Origin: Deinococcus aetherius
GTDB lineage: Bacteria; Deinococcota; Deinococci; Deinococcales; Deinococcaceae
Assembly: GCF_025997855.1 (NCBI RefSeq)
Contig: NZ_AP026562.1
Coordinates: 513,692-577,691 of the forward strand
Direction of reading: 5' to 3'
DNA: 64,000 nucleotides
Shown here: in pieces, positions 39,915 through 49,560 of the stretch
How positions within the stretch are numbered: the stretch's first letter is position 1
Layout of the letters: the number at the start of each line of letters is the position of its first letter
Translations under genes and position numbers: made by a program
The notes under the pieces: model-generated
Databases searched by the model: none
What the model was told of the DNA's origin: nothing
The model's input: the letters and a program-made list of their open reading frames with translations, nothing else

Positions 39915-40703
39915 CTACTTGAAGCGCCAGTAGACGTAGGCGCTGCCGGACCAACCGCCGTAGCTGCCGGAGCAGCCCTTGTCGCTGCCCTTGAACTTGA
40001 CCGTGGCCTCCGTTCCGTAGCTGCCGTCCTGGTTGTCCGACACGATCAGCGGTTCCCGGGTGCCGTTCTTGCCGATGAAGGTCGCCTTGACCCTGTAGGT
40101 CCCGATGGGGATATCCACCGCGAGTTTGCGGCCCGGGACGGTTTTCGTTAGCACCTTGCCCGTGCTGCCGTCGATCAGCGGCCCCACCGGCGTCAGTTGC
40201 AGTTCGATCTGGTCGTCGTTCGTCGCCCAGCGGTCCTGAAAGCCGCCCTGCATCGGGGACATGGAGCCGCCGAAGTACCCCAGCTCGCTGCTGTCGTCGT
40301 CCCAGTCGGGCACGCGGCCCGAGAGCTTCCACTGGAAGTTACGGACGATGCCGTCCTTGGGAACGAAGGGGTTGTACTCGGAGGTCTTGGGCAGGGCGAG
40401 GCGGTAGCAAAATTTCTGGCCCTGGTAACGGACGCCCAGCCAGGCATAGGCCCGGTAGCCGACGGGAGGCAGGCCCTCGACCTCGTAGCGGCCCCCCTCG
40501 TCGGTCAGCACCTCGGCGACCCCGGTCGTCACGACGGGTTTGATCCAGACCGTCACGCCTTCCAGCGGCTTGCCGCGCGTGTCGAGCACCTGACCCTGGA
40601 CGGTGCCCGGGCCGGGCCTGCCGGGGGCGGCGAGGGCCGGTCCCACCGTCAGCAGGGCGAGCAGGCTCGTGAGGGCCGTCTTTGTCGTTTTTTTTCCTTG
40701 CAT
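39915..40703 (-). CDS. secreted protein with carboxypeptidase-regulatory-like domain
   Basis: 262 residues from the ATG preceded by GGAAGGAGACGCGG. Signal peptide (ALTSLLALLTVGPALAAPG), then a regulatory-like beta-sandwich (VQGQVLDTRGKPLEGVTVWI, DEGGRYEVEGLPPVGYRAYA). The second half is Gly/Tyr-rich (GCSGSYGGWSGSAYVYWRFK) with a DNQDGSYGTEA motif. Probably an envelope or extracellular protein; no catalytic motif is visible. Confidence 0.7.
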   Translation of the reverse strand: MQGKKTTKTALTSLLALLTVGPALAAPGRPGPGTVQGQVLDTRGKPLEGVTVWIKPVVTTGVAEVLTDEGGRYEVEGLPPVGYRAYAWLGVRYQGQKFCYRLALPKTSEYNPFVPKDGIVRNFQWKLSGRVPDWDDDSSELGYFGGSMSPMQGGFQDRWATNDDQIELQLTPVGPLIDGSTGKVLTKTVPGRKLAVDIPIGTYRVKATFIGKNGTREPLIVSDNQDGSYGTEATVKFKGSDKGCSGSYGGWSGSAYVYWRFK

Positions 40704-40993
40704 CCGCGTCTCCTTCCGGGCGCCCACGTTCCGGCACCTGGGGTCTGAATTGACGGCAGCGTAGGAGGACCCCCATGACCCCGGCGTGATCGGTCCGGGG
40801 GCGCCTGGCGGCCTGCGGCGCTCCTTTCGAGGATGGGTGGACGCGCCGATCACAAGCCATGTCGGCAGGCGTTTTTCCTCCCAGACGACGTTTTGGCCCT
40901 CCCCCTCCCACGCCGGGGAGGGCGGCCAACTCGGGAATCACGCCCCGGTCACCCCGGGTGGCCTCGCGGGCCCGGGGAGGAGTACGCTGAATC

Positions 40994-43900
40994 ATGAGCG
41001 CCCTGCCGTGGCACCTCCGCCTGCTCGGCACCCCCCGCCTGAGCGGCGCGAGCGGCCCAACGCTGACCCCCGAACGCAAGACGGCGGCCCTGCTCGCCCT
41101 CCTCGCGCTGGAGGGGCCCACCCCGCGCACCCGGCTGGTGAGCCTGCTGTGGCCGGAGACGCGGGAGGCGGCGGCACGCAACAACCTCGTGCAACTGCTG
41201 CGCAAGCTGCGTGCGGCGACGGGCACCGACCTCGTGGAGGGGGGAGAGGTGCTGTGCCTGTCGGGGGCGCTCGACGTGGACGCCCTGCGCGCCCGCGACG
41301 CCTTCACGCGCGGGGCGTACGGTGACCTCGCGCGCTGGGAGGGCGAACTCCTCGCGGGCCTCTCGTACGACGACTGCCCCGATCTGGCCGACTGGCTCCT
41401 CGCCGAGCGCGAACGCTGGGCCGAGTGGCGCGCGGGGGCAGCCCGCGAGGAGGCCGCGCGCCTCGAACGCGAGGGCGACTACGACGGGGCGCTGAGGCAG
41501 GCCCGGCAGCTCCTCGACCTCGACCCCGTGTCCGAGGACGCCTGGCGGAGGGTCATGCGGCTGCACTACCTGCGCGGCGACCGCGCGGCGGCCCTCGACG
41601 CCTACCGCCGCTGCGAGGCCCTGCTGCGGCGCGAGTTCGGGGTCGAGCCGCTGCCCGAGACGGTGGCCCTCGTCCTCGACATCGAGCGGGGCCGCCTGCC
41701 CGTGCCGCCGAGGGTGACGCCCCAGCCCACGATCCCCCTCGCGGTGCTGCGCCCGCCGCACCTGCTGGGCCGGGAGGGCGAGTGGGCGCGGATGGAGGAG
41801 GCGTGGGGGGCCGGGCAGGTGATCTTCGTCTGCGGCGAGCCGGGCTCGGGCAAGACCCGCCTCGCCCGTGACTTCGCGGCGAGCAAGGGGGAGGTGCTGC
41901 TCCTGGAGGGCCGCCCCGGTGACGTGGGGCAACCCTTTGCCACCGCCGCCCGCAACCTGCGCGCCCACCTCGCCCGCTGCCCGGGGGTGGTCCTCGACCC
42001 CTGGGAGCGGCGGGAACTCTCGCGCATCCTGCCCGAACTCGGGGAGGACGGGGTGGACGTGCCGCCCCTCACGAGCGAGGCGGACACCCTGCGCTTCAAG
42101 CAGGCGACCCTGAACCTCGTGCGCCGGACGAGCGAGGGGCTGGCCGCCCTTGTGACCGACGACATGCAGTATTTCGACCCGGCCTCGTACGACTTCGGGG
42201 CGTTCATGATGTCCGCCGCGTTTCCGCTGGGCCAGCTGGGGGGCTTGCCGCACTTCATCGACACGTACCGCAGGGGCGAACTTCCCGCCGACCTGGAACG
42301 CGGCGTGCGGGCCCTCGTGGACGCGGGAGTCGCGGTGGTGATCGACCTGCCGCCCCTGCCGGAGCCCGACGTGGCCGCCCTGATGGACGACCTCGGGGTG
42401 CCCGGCGACCCCGGCCTGCGCGCGGCCCTGGGACGGTACGCGGGCGGCAATCCCCTCTTCCTGCTGGAGACGGTCAAGCACCTCATCGAGACGGGGGGGC
42501 TGACGCGCGGCCTTCCCGAGCGGCTGCCGCCCCCGGGGCGGGTGGGGCCCCTTCTCGCGCGGCGGCTCGAACGCCTCTCGGGCCCGGCGCTCCAGGCGGC
42601 CCGGGCGGCAGCGGTTTTGCAGAGCGACTTCGACCTCGAACTCGTGGCGGAGGTGCTGGGAGCGCCCCTGTTCGACCTCCTCGCCGCCTGGGAGGAGCTG
42701 GAGGGGGCGCAGATCGTGCGCGGGGATCGCTTCGGGCACGACCTCGTGTACGAGGCGGTGCGGGCGGGCACCCCGCCGACGGTGGCCCGGTTGCTGCACC
42801 GCGCGGCGGCGCGGACGCTGGCCCGGCGGGACGGGCACGCCGCGCGGGTGGCCGAGCACTGGCGGGCGGGCGGGGACCCCCGGCAGGCCGTGCCGTGGCT
42901 CATGCGCGCGGCCCGGGGCGCCCAGGCCACCCTGCGTCTGCTGGAGGCCGCCGAGTTCTCCCGCCGAGCCGCCCGCGCGGCGCAGGAGGTGGGTGACCAC
43001 GAGGCCGCCTTCGAGGCGCTGCGCTCGCGCACCGAGATCCTGAGTCACCTCGAAGGCCGAGCGGCGCGCGAGGAGGCGCTCGCGGAACTCCGCGCCAACG
43101 CCCGCACGCCCCTGGAACGGGCCCAGGCCGGGCAGCTCCAGTCCGAACTCCACCTCGCCTACCACGAGGCCGCCGAGACCGAGGCTGTCGCCCGGGAGGC
43201 GCTCGCGGCCTTGGCGGACGCCCCGGTGAACGACCCCGCCGTGGTGGAGCAGCGGGCGAACCTGGAGGCGGGCGTGGGAAGCGCCCTGTGGCTCCAGGGG
43301 CGAATGCCGGAGGCCTCGCAGGCCCTGCGCCGCGCGGTGGACACACTCGAACCGCTGGGCGACACGCCGGGCCTGGCCTCGAACCTCAGCAACCTCGCCG
43401 TCGTGCTCGACCACCTCGAACGCCACCGCGAGGCCGCGCCCCTGCACCGCCGCGCCTGCGAGCTGCACGAGCGGGGCGGGCGGCTCTCCGACCTCGCGGC
43501 GACCCTGCACAACCTCGCCGTGAGCCTCCTCGACCAGGGGGACCTGCGGGGCGCGCTCGCCGCCGCCCGCCGGGCGCGGGACATCGAGTCGCGCACCGAC
43601 GGCGACCCGGGCGGCGCCGCCGGGAGCCACGGCAACCTCGGGCAGGTGTACGCGGGGCTGGGGCAGTACGACCTCGCGCTGCGGCACTACGCCCTGGCGC
43701 GGGCCGCCTGCCCGGAGGGGTCGTGGTACGCGGGGTACTTCCCCACCCTGGTCGCGGAGGTGTGGCTGACCCTCGGGGCGCCCGAGCGGGCCGGGGAGGA
43801 ACTCGCGCTCGCCCGTGACTGGCCGGGGGTGCCGGGCACCTACCGCTCGCGCACCCTGACCGCCCTGGGAACGCTGGCGGGAGTGCGCGGCGAGGACCCC

Positions 43901-44365
43901 GAGGAGTGGTTCGCCGAGGCCGAGGAGGCGCTGGGCGCCGCCCCCCGCCCGCTGCCCCAGGCGCGCGTCTGGCTCGCCAGCGCCCGCTTCGCCCCGCCCG
44001 AGGAGGCCCTTTCTCTCGCCCGGGGCGCCTGTACCCTTGCCCGCGCGAACGACCTCGGCGGCGTGGAGATCGCCGCCTCGGTGCGCGCCGCCCAGGCCCT
44101 CCTCGCCCTGCGCCGCCCCGGGGAGGCCGCCACGCAGGCCCGCGCGGCCGAGGTGCTGCTGCGAACGCTCGACTCGGGCATCGTCACGCGCGGCGAGGCG
44201 CTGCTCACGCTCGCGCGGGCCCTGGCGGCGGCGGGTGAGGACGGCGCTCCCCAGGCCAGGGCCCGCGCCGAGGAGTGGGCCCGCGAGACCGCCGAGCGGC
44301 ATGTGCCGCCTGAATTCCGCACCCGGTTCCTGGAGGGCCAACTCGCCCCGCCCGTCCTGTCCTGA
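40994..44365 (+). CDS. SARP-type regulator with BTAD, AAA ATPase and TPR domains
   Basis: 1123 residues from the ATG after GGGGAGGAG. The N-terminal OmpR-like winged helix (LRLLGTPRLSGASGPTLTPE, LVSLLWPETREAAARNNLVQ, to about 100) and bacterial transcriptional activation domain (to about 235; YRRCEALLRREFGVEPLPET) mark the SARP/AfsR group. A P-loop NTPase follows (CGEPGSGKTRLARDF, near 281; ALVTDDMQYFD as Walker B). The C-terminal half is TPR repeats (GLASNLSNLAVVLDHLERHR, LHNLAVSLLDQGDLRGALAA). Such proteins bind DNA when ATP and a ligand or partner set the TPR state. The target genes are unknown; neighbours on both sides are possible. Confidence 0.88.
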   Translation: MSALPWHLRLLGTPRLSGASGPTLTPERKTAALLALLALEGPTPRTRLVSLLWPETREAAARNNLVQLLRKLRAATGTDLVEGGEVLCLSGALDVDALRARDAFTRGAYGDLARWEGELLAGLSYDDCPDLADWLLAERERWAEWRAGAAREEAARLEREGDYDGALRQARQLLDLDPVSEDAWRRVMRLHYLRGDRAAALDAYRRCEALLRREFGVEPLPETVALVLDIERGRLPVPPRVTPQPTIPLAVLRPPHLLGREGEWARMEEAWGAGQVIFVCGEPGSGKTRLARDFAASKGEVLLLEGRPGDVGQPFATAARNLRAHLARCPGVVLDPWERRELSRILPELGEDGVDVPPLTSEADTLRFKQATLNLVRRTSEGLAALVTDDMQYFDPASYDFGAFMMSAAFPLGQLGGLPHFIDTYRRGELPADLERGVRALVDAGVAVVIDLPPLPEPDVAALMDDLGVPGDPGLRAALGRYAGGNPLFLLETVKHLIETGGLTRGLPERLPPPGRVGPLLARRLERLSGPALQAARAAAVLQSDFDLELVAEVLGAPLFDLLAAWEELEGAQIVRGDRFGHDLVYEAVRAGTPPTVARLLHRAAARTLARRDGHAARVAEHWRAGGDPRQAVPWLMRAARGAQATLRLLEAAEFSRRAARAAQEVGDHEAAFEALRSRTEILSHLEGRAAREEALAELRANARTPLERAQAGQLQSELHLAYHEAAETEAVAREALAALADAPVNDPAVVEQRANLEAGVGSALWLQGRMPEASQALRRAVDTLEPLGDTPGLASNLSNLAVVLDHLERHREAAPLHRRACELHERGGRLSDLAATLHNLAVSLLDQGDLRGALAAARRARDIESRTDGDPGGAAGSHGNLGQVYAGLGQYDLALRHYALARAACPEGSWYAGYFPTLVAEVWLTLGAPERAGEELALARDWPGVPGTYRSRTLTALGTLAGVRGEDPEEWFAEAEEALGAAPRPLPQARVWLASARFAPPEEALSLARGACTLARANDLGGVEIAASVRAAQALLALRRPGEAATQARAAEVLLRTLDSGIVTRGEALLTLARALAAAGEDGAPQARARAEEWARETAERHVPPEFRTRFLEGQLAPPVLS

Positions 44366-44482
44366 GCGTCCCTGCTTCCCAATCACGGGCCAATCAGCCC
44401 CCCTGTCCTACCGTGGGGTGGGTCGGCCGTGTCCGGCCGTGCCAGTCCACCGCCCCAGCCCGCCCCCCGCCGAGGTTCGACC

Positions 44483-44680
44483 ATGAACGAGTTCACCCAC
44501 CCCCCGCCCTCCGAGCATGAGGTGTACCTGCTGCGCGTGTGGCACGAGCCCGACGGCAACGACCTCGTGTGGCGCGCCTCCATGCTGCTGCCGCAGAACA
44601 CCGGGCGCCGCTACTTCGCCACCCCCGACGCGCTCCTCGACTTCCTGGGCGAGCGGGTCCGCGAGGAAAAGCGTCCCTGA
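44483..44680 (+). CDS. small conserved protein, paralogue of the fragment at 12009
   Basis: 65 residues: HEVYLLRVWHEPDGNDLVWR, then ASMLLPQNTGRRYFATPDAL and LDFLGERVREEKRP. The pattern (V-Y-L-L-R-V-W opening, WRAS, then an FA.PD..L.FL helix) recurs at 12009-12167. The compact alpha/beta layout has no Cys and no catalytic motif. The ribosome site is weak (CGAGGTTCGACC). Function unknown. Confidence 0.65.
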   Translation: MNEFTHPPPSEHEVYLLRVWHEPDGNDLVWRASMLLPQNTGRRYFATPDALLDFLGERVREEKRP

Positions 44681-44755
44681 GCCGCCCGGCGCCGGGAGTC
44701 TTACAGTCTGGCCGCTCCTTTTCCGGTGTGATGAACATGTCACGAAAGGAGCGCC

Positions 44756-45697
44756 ATGAGCGAGTACCGGCAGGACCTGTTTCGTTACGTCGCCGAGGAG
44801 TTCGCCGAGGACTACCGCGAGGGCGAGATGCCCCGCCGCGAGTTCCTGCGCCGCAGCGTGCTGCTGGGCGGCGGCCTGGTCGGGGCGCGGGCGCTGCTCG
44901 CCACCCTGGGGGTGATGGGCGTCAGCGCCGCCGAACTCGCCGAGGCCCAGGGCGCCGCCCCCCAGAACGAGCCCGCCCGCAACTCGTATCAGGTGGACCC
45001 GCAAGACCCCGCCATCGAGGCCCGCGACCTCACCTACGAGGCGCTGGGCCGCACCAACTTCGCCTACCTCGCCCGCCCCGCCGGGGTGGCGAGCGCTCCT
45101 ATCGTCATGGTGATCCACGAGAACCGGGGCCTCCAGCCGCACATCAAAGACGTGGCCCGCCGGGTCGCCAAGGCCGGGTACATCGCGCTCGCGCCCGACT
45201 TCGTGTCGCCCGAGGGAGGCACCGCCCGCTTCACCGACACCGCCCAGATTTCCGCCTTCATCGCGCGCACGCCCGCTGAGCAGCATGTCGCGCACGGGCT
45301 GGAGGCCGTGAAGGTCCTCAAGGCCCAGCCCGGCGCGCAGGCCGAACGCTTCGGCATGGTGGGTTTCTGTTGGGGCGGCGGCATGACCTGGCGCCTCTCG
45401 ACGGTGCTCCCCGACCTGCGGGCCGCCGTGCCGTACTACGGCCCCTCCCCCTCCTTCGAGGACATCCCCAAAATCCGGGCGGCGGTGCTGGGCATCTACG
45501 GCGGCCTCGACAACCGCATCACGTCGAATGCCGCCCCGACCGACGCGGCTCTCACGGCGGCGGGGGTGCGCCACCAGTTCCTGATCTACCCCGGTGCCAA
45601 CCACGCCTTCCACAACGACACCGGCCAGAACTACAAGCGCGACGCGGCGGAAAACGCCTGGGCGACGACCCTGGTGTGGTTCCGGCAGAACCTCTAG
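44756..45697 (+). CDS. Tat-exported dienelactone-hydrolase-family protein
   Basis: 313 residues. The N-terminus carries a twin-arginine signal (MPRREFLRRSVLLGGGL, then a hydrophobic stretch to about residue 60). The alpha/beta hydrolase core has the DLH nucleophile Cys205 in MVGFCWGGG, Asp in YGGLDNRIT and His in GANHAFHND; substrate loop VIHENRGLQPHIKDV. It may cleave lactones or other esters outside the cytoplasm. AAAGGAGCGCC precedes the ATG. The TA of its TAG stop codon is the target of the IS630-type element; the reading frame is unchanged. Confidence 0.88.
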   Translation: MSEYRQDLFRYVAEEFAEDYREGEMPRREFLRRSVLLGGGLVGARALLATLGVMGVSAAELAEAQGAAPQNEPARNSYQVDPQDPAIEARDLTYEALGRTNFAYLARPAGVASAPIVMVIHENRGLQPHIKDVARRVAKAGYIALAPDFVSPEGGTARFTDTAQISAFIARTPAEQHVAHGLEAVKVLKAQPGAQAERFGMVGFCWGGGMTWRLSTVLPDLRAAVPYYGPSPSFEDIPKIRAAVLGIYGGLDNRITSNAAPTDAALTAAGVRHQFLIYPGANHAFHNDTGQNYKRDAAENAWATTLVWFRQNL

Positions 45698-46861
45698 TGG
45701 AGTGATTCAGAGGAAGCCTGGGAGGTAGCGTTCACAGAAGCGCTTGATGTTGTCCAGAATGTCTTCCGCCGACCTCGTCCAGACGAACGGGGTCGGCGTG
45801 TCGTTCGTGCGGGCAATGAAAACTTCTATTGCCTGTTCCAGCTCATCCTTAGACTTGAAATTTCCGCGCTTCAATCGCCTGCGGCTCAACAGTGCGAACC
45901 ACGACTCCACAAGATTCAGCCATGACCCGCCCGTGGGTGTGAAATGGAATTGAAAGCGAGGATGAGCCAGGACCCAGTCCTGCACCACCCTTGTTTTGTG
46001 TGTGATGTAATTGTCGAGAATGACGTGCACCTCAAGTTCCGCAGGAACTTGAGCATGAACGACGTCGAGGAAGTCCCTGAACTCGACGGCTCGATGTCGC
46101 GGGTAACACCGGCCAATGACGTGACCCACTTTGGCATCAAGAGCGGCAATCAGCGTCGTGGTGCCATGACGAACGTACTCGTGCCCGGTTCGTTCTTCCT
46201 GTCCGGGGAGCATCGGGAAGGTCGCACTGCCGCGATCCAACGCCTGAATCTGGGGCTTCTCGTCCACGCACAGCACCAACGCGCGGTCTGGTGGCACCAG
46301 GTACAGCCCCACCACGTCGCGGACCTTCTCAATCAGCAGCGGGTCGGTGGAGAGCTTGAACGAAGAGATCAGGTGGGGCCGTAAGCCAAACGCCCGCTAG
46401 ATGCGGTGCACTGCACTCTGGGTCATCCCGCTCGTCTGGGCCATGCTGCGGGTACTCCAGTGCGTCGCATCGGCGGGAAGGGTATCGAGGGTGAGACGAA
46501 CGACCCGTTCCACGTCGGCATCCTGAATCGTCCTGGGCGCACCGCTCTTCGGCGCGTCACTCAACCCAGCGACACGCTCGGCCGCAAACCGTCGGCGCCA
46601 AGTCCCTACGGTGTCGTCACTCAAACCAACCTGCGCGGCGATCTGGCTCAGCGTGGCTGTGGGTTGATCGGCGCTGAGCAGGATGATCTTGGCTCGCGTC
46701 GCCAGACCCCTCGGGGTCTGGCGACGACGCACCAGTGCGCTCAGGAGCTGACGTTCTTCGTCGCTCAGGATGGGCACAGGGGATGAGGGGCCACGGTGCA
46801 TCGTCCACCTCCCACCTCAGCGTACCCCTCTATCTCCCAACGTTCTTCGGAATCACTCCAC
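45697..46861 (-). mobile_element. IS630-family insertion sequence in the stop codon of the dienelactone hydrolase gene
   Basis: The ends are perfect inverted repeats GTGGAGTGATTC, flanked by TA on each side (45695-45696 and 46862-46863), the target duplication of IS630 elements. Length 1165 bp. Removing the element restores CTCTAGAGG, so the insertion went into the TAG stop codon and left a TAG in place. The near-perfect ends suggest recent arrival, although the transposase carries a stop. Confidence 0.88.
45707..46801 (-). pseudogene. IS630-family transposase with an in-frame amber codon
   Basis: One continuous frame of 364 codons apart from a TAG at 46397-46399. The N-terminal part is the helix-turn-helix (ATLSQIAAQVGLSDDTVGTW, FAAERVAGLSDAPKSGAPRT). 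The C-terminal part is the DDE core: VLCVDEKPQIQAL, HVILDNYITHK and GGSWLNLVESWFALL. The stop follows SAVHRI, where homologues usually have Trp (TGG to TAG). A single change thus inactivates it, unless read through or mobilised by another copy. Confidence 0.85.
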
Positions 46862-46943
46862 TAGAGGTACACCCGCCGTTTCAATGCAGTGTCGGGTGCC
46901 GCCGGGGTGGCCGTCCGCCCATCGGTCTCCCGCCTCCCCGCGA

Positions 46944-48272
46944 TCAGGCCGGGCACCTTTCGGCGAAGACCGGGTTGCCCAGCGTATGCAGCTCGCCGTT
47001 CCCGGTGCGGATTTCGAGGTTAAGCCAGCCCCGCACCTCGCCCTCCCACCGGAGCTGCCCCTCGCCCTCGATGGAGACGGCCTCGCGCGCCCCATCCGCC
47101 ACCCAGATCAGGGTGCTTCCTTCGGGCACGACCGACCAGCGCGCCCGGGCCAGCCATCGCCCGCCCGGGGCCGTGCTGCCCAGGGGGACCGGCCCGGCGG
47201 GGGAACGCACCTCAAGGTCGAGCCCGGCGCCGCGGCTCAGGTAGGTCTGTCCCGCGCGGAGCTGGGCGAGCAGGGCCACGCCGTCCCACACTCGCGGGGT
47301 GAACGTGAAGCCGTGTCCGGGATCGTAGTTGGGACCGTGCGCGTCGGTCCCTGCGGTGGCGATCACCCGGTGGCCGCGGGTGAGCAGCGCGTACCAGTAC
47401 GCCAGGGCCCGCTCGTTGTGGTCCCCCCGCCATGGCCCGTTCCACACCTCCAGATGGGCGGCCCCCTCGGGCCGCAGGTCGAAATACGTCCAGGTGCAGC
47501 CCGTACAGATGGGGTCGCCGGGCGCGAAGGGGTGGGCCAGGGTGAACACGCCTCCAGACTGCGTGACGTCTGAGGCGAGTTCCGCCATGCCGCAGCCAAG
47601 TTCGGGTGCGGTCCAGTCGGGGCAGTCCTCCACGCCGAGGGCGACCGCGTGGCCGTAGAACGTCGTGAGTTCCACGCCGGGGAGCTGGAGCAGGTGGGGC
47701 GCGGCCCCGCCCAGCACCGCCCGCCCGCTCGTGGTGTTGTGGTCCGTCAGGGCCAGGAAGTCCAGACCGCGCGCCGTGGCGGCCCGCGCAAGTTCGGAGA
47801 CCGTCCAGCGGGCATCAGAGTGGTTCGAGTGGCAGTGCAGGTCGCCCATCATCCAGGCGCCCGGGGTGCGCTCGTTCGCGGGGATGACCGGGTCAGTGGG
47901 TGCGAGCGCGGGCGGTTCGTTCAGGGCCGTCACGACGAGTTCCCCGTGCGTGCCCTGCGCGACGAGGTGGGTGTGCAGGGTGACCTCCCACCTGCCCGGC
48001 GTGATCGCCCCGGGCAGGAAGCCCGGCGTGGCGAAGTGCTCGCCCAGCACGGCCTCGTGACGGGTGCCGTGTCGGTGCCCCGCGCCCCGGAATCCAGCAG
48101 GGCCGCGCAGGCTGAAGTTGATCATGCTCCGCACCTCGCCGCCGCCCGGCGGCCCAAACTCCCACTCGACGCGCAGGCCCGACGCCCCCTCGGGACACGT
48201 GAAGGAAAAGGGCAGGTGACGCTTGCTGTCGGGGAGCGTCAGGTGGACCCGTTCGTGCAGCAGCGCGGTCAT
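46944..48272 (-). CDS. PHP-family phosphoesterase (CehA/McbA type)
   Basis: 442 residues. After an N-terminal beta domain (about 1-130; HLPFSFTCPEGASGLRVEWE) comes the PHP metal-hydrolase core: GDLHCHSNHSDARWT (near 143), FLALTDHNTTSGRAV, LPGVELTTFYGHAVALG, FTLAHPFAPGD and AGTDAHGPNYDPGHGF. These supply the clustered His/Asp ligands of a three-metal site. CehA-like members cleave phosphoesters or carbamate-type esters. It is divergent from the ABC importer at 48372, across 99 bases with inverted repeats, so it probably works on what that system brings in. Confidence 0.88.
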   Translation of the reverse strand: MTALLHERVHLTLPDSKRHLPFSFTCPEGASGLRVEWEFGPPGGGEVRSMINFSLRGPAGFRGAGHRHGTRHEAVLGEHFATPGFLPGAITPGRWEVTLHTHLVAQGTHGELVVTALNEPPALAPTDPVIPANERTPGAWMMGDLHCHSNHSDARWTVSELARAATARGLDFLALTDHNTTSGRAVLGGAAPHLLQLPGVELTTFYGHAVALGVEDCPDWTAPELGCGMAELASDVTQSGGVFTLAHPFAPGDPICTGCTWTYFDLRPEGAAHLEVWNGPWRGDHNERALAYWYALLTRGHRVIATAGTDAHGPNYDPGHGFTFTPRVWDGVALLAQLRAGQTYLSRGAGLDLEVRSPAGPVPLGSTAPGGRWLARARWSVVPEGSTLIWVADGAREAVSIEGEGQLRWEGEVRGWLNLEIRTGNGELHTLGNPVFAERCPA

Positions 48273-48278
48273 GGGGCC

Positions 48279-48324
48279 AGCCTGACGACAGGCTGTCAGC
48301 CTTAGGTCGGCCTGACGCCGACCT
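48279..48324. promoter_or_regulatory. tandem inverted repeats between the PHP gene and the importer
   Basis: AGCCTG (48279-48284) pairs with CAGGCT (48289-48294), and AGGTCGGC (48304-48311) pairs with GCCGACCT (48317-48324). CCTGAC occurs three times (from 48281, 48311 and 48322). The position in a 99-base divergent gap suits a shared operator. Regulation by phosphate is a guess from the gene content. Confidence 0.45.
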
Positions 48325-48371
48325 GACCGGCAGCAAATCTCCAGCAGACACGGCAGAACTACAAAGGGGTC

Positions 48372-49499
48372 ATGAAGAAATTCATGGTGGGAATGGCCGT
48401 GGCCGCCGCTCTCGCGCTGGGCGCACATGTCGCCGCGCAGCGTAGCCCCGTCACGCTCAACGTCTACTCGGAGGGTGACGTGAACGTGCAGGACCTGTGG
48501 CAAAAGAGCCTCATCCCCATGTACCAGAAGGCGAATCCGAACGTGCGCCTCAACCTGGTGTTCTCCTCGCACGGGGCGGGCAACCAGTCCACCCTCGACC
48601 GGATGGCCGCCGCGCAGAAGGCGGGCAAGGTCTCGGGCGTGGACCTGCTGGAAGGCCCGGTGGACGACGCGGGCGCGGCGGGCCTGATGGACAAGCTCGA
48701 CGCGAAAAAGGTGCCCAACCTCACCCGCACCGACCCCAAGGTCGTCCAGCGCGTGCAGGGCTACGGGGTGCCGTACCGCGGCAGCAGCGTGGTCCTCGCC
48801 TACGACAGCACGAAGGTCAAGAACCCGCCCCGCACCCTCCCCGCGCTTCTCGACTGGATCAACAAGAACCCCGGGCAGTTCACCTACAACACGCCGGACA
48901 CGGGGGGCAGCGGCAACGCCTTCGTGACGCGCCTGCTGCGCACCGGCATCTCGGCGAAGGACAGCGACCTGTTCGAGACGGATTACGATCCGGCTATGGA
49001 AAAGCAGTGGGACAAGGGCTTCGCCACCCTCAAGGCCCTGGCGCCCAAGCTCTACGGCGGCGGGCAGTACAGCAAGAACAACGTCGAGACGCTGCAACTC
49101 CTGGGCAAGGGCGCGATCACGATGGGGCCGGTGTGGTCGGACATGGGCCTGAGTTACCTCAAGCAGGGCCTGCTGCCCGACACCATCAAGCTCACCCAGA
49201 TCGACCCGCCCCTCTACGGCGGCGCCTCGTACGTGGGCGTGGCGAAGGACAGCCCCAACAAGGCGGCGGCCTACGCCTTCCTGAACTGGCTGCTCACCCC
49301 CGGGGTGCAGGCGGTTGTGGTGGACCGGATGAACGGGTATCCCGGCGTCAAGCTCCAGTACATGGGCAAGGACGTGCAGGCGAAGTTCGGAGACATTGCG
49401 GGGGATTTCAGCTTCGGCTTCAGTTCCAAGTTCGGCGCGGACATGAACCGCCTGTGGTACGAGCGGGTGGCGGGCACGCCGCAGCCCCAACAACGCTGA
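48372..49499 (+). CDS. ABC importer binding protein of the PHP/GDPD cluster
   Basis: 375 residues: signal peptide (FMVGMAVAAALALGAHVAAQ), then a PotD/AfuA/YnjB-like binding fold (VTLNVYSEGDVNVQDLWQKS, VDLLEGPVDDAGAAGLMDKL, VPYRGSSVVLAYDSTKV, GAITMGPVWSDMGLSY). It lacks UgpB marks, so the ligand differs from that at 14203. With a GDPD at the operon end and a PHP enzyme opposite, an organic phosphodiester or related ester is the likely cargo (inference). CAAAGGGGTC precedes the ATG. Confidence 0.8.
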   Translation: MKKFMVGMAVAAALALGAHVAAQRSPVTLNVYSEGDVNVQDLWQKSLIPMYQKANPNVRLNLVFSSHGAGNQSTLDRMAAAQKAGKVSGVDLLEGPVDDAGAAGLMDKLDAKKVPNLTRTDPKVVQRVQGYGVPYRGSSVVLAYDSTKVKNPPRTLPALLDWINKNPGQFTYNTPDTGGSGNAFVTRLLRTGISAKDSDLFETDYDPAMEKQWDKGFATLKALAPKLYGGGQYSKNNVETLQLLGKGAITMGPVWSDMGLSYLKQGLLPDTIKLTQIDPPLYGGASYVGVAKDSPNKAAAYAFLNWLLTPGVQAVVVDRMNGYPGVKLQYMGKDVQAKFGDIAGDFSFGFSSKFGADMNRLWYERVAGTPQPQQR

Positions 49500-49560
49500 A
49501 CTCCCTCCCCAAGGGGCCGCCTCGTCGCGGCCTCCTCGCCCCTTGTGGAGACCGGAAGAA

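Noticed and set aside
40949..44386. Long open frame antisense to the SARP regulator
   Set aside because: Low-complexity Arg/Gly/Pro-rich product with no motifs, while the plus strand encodes BTAD, P-loop and TPR domains.
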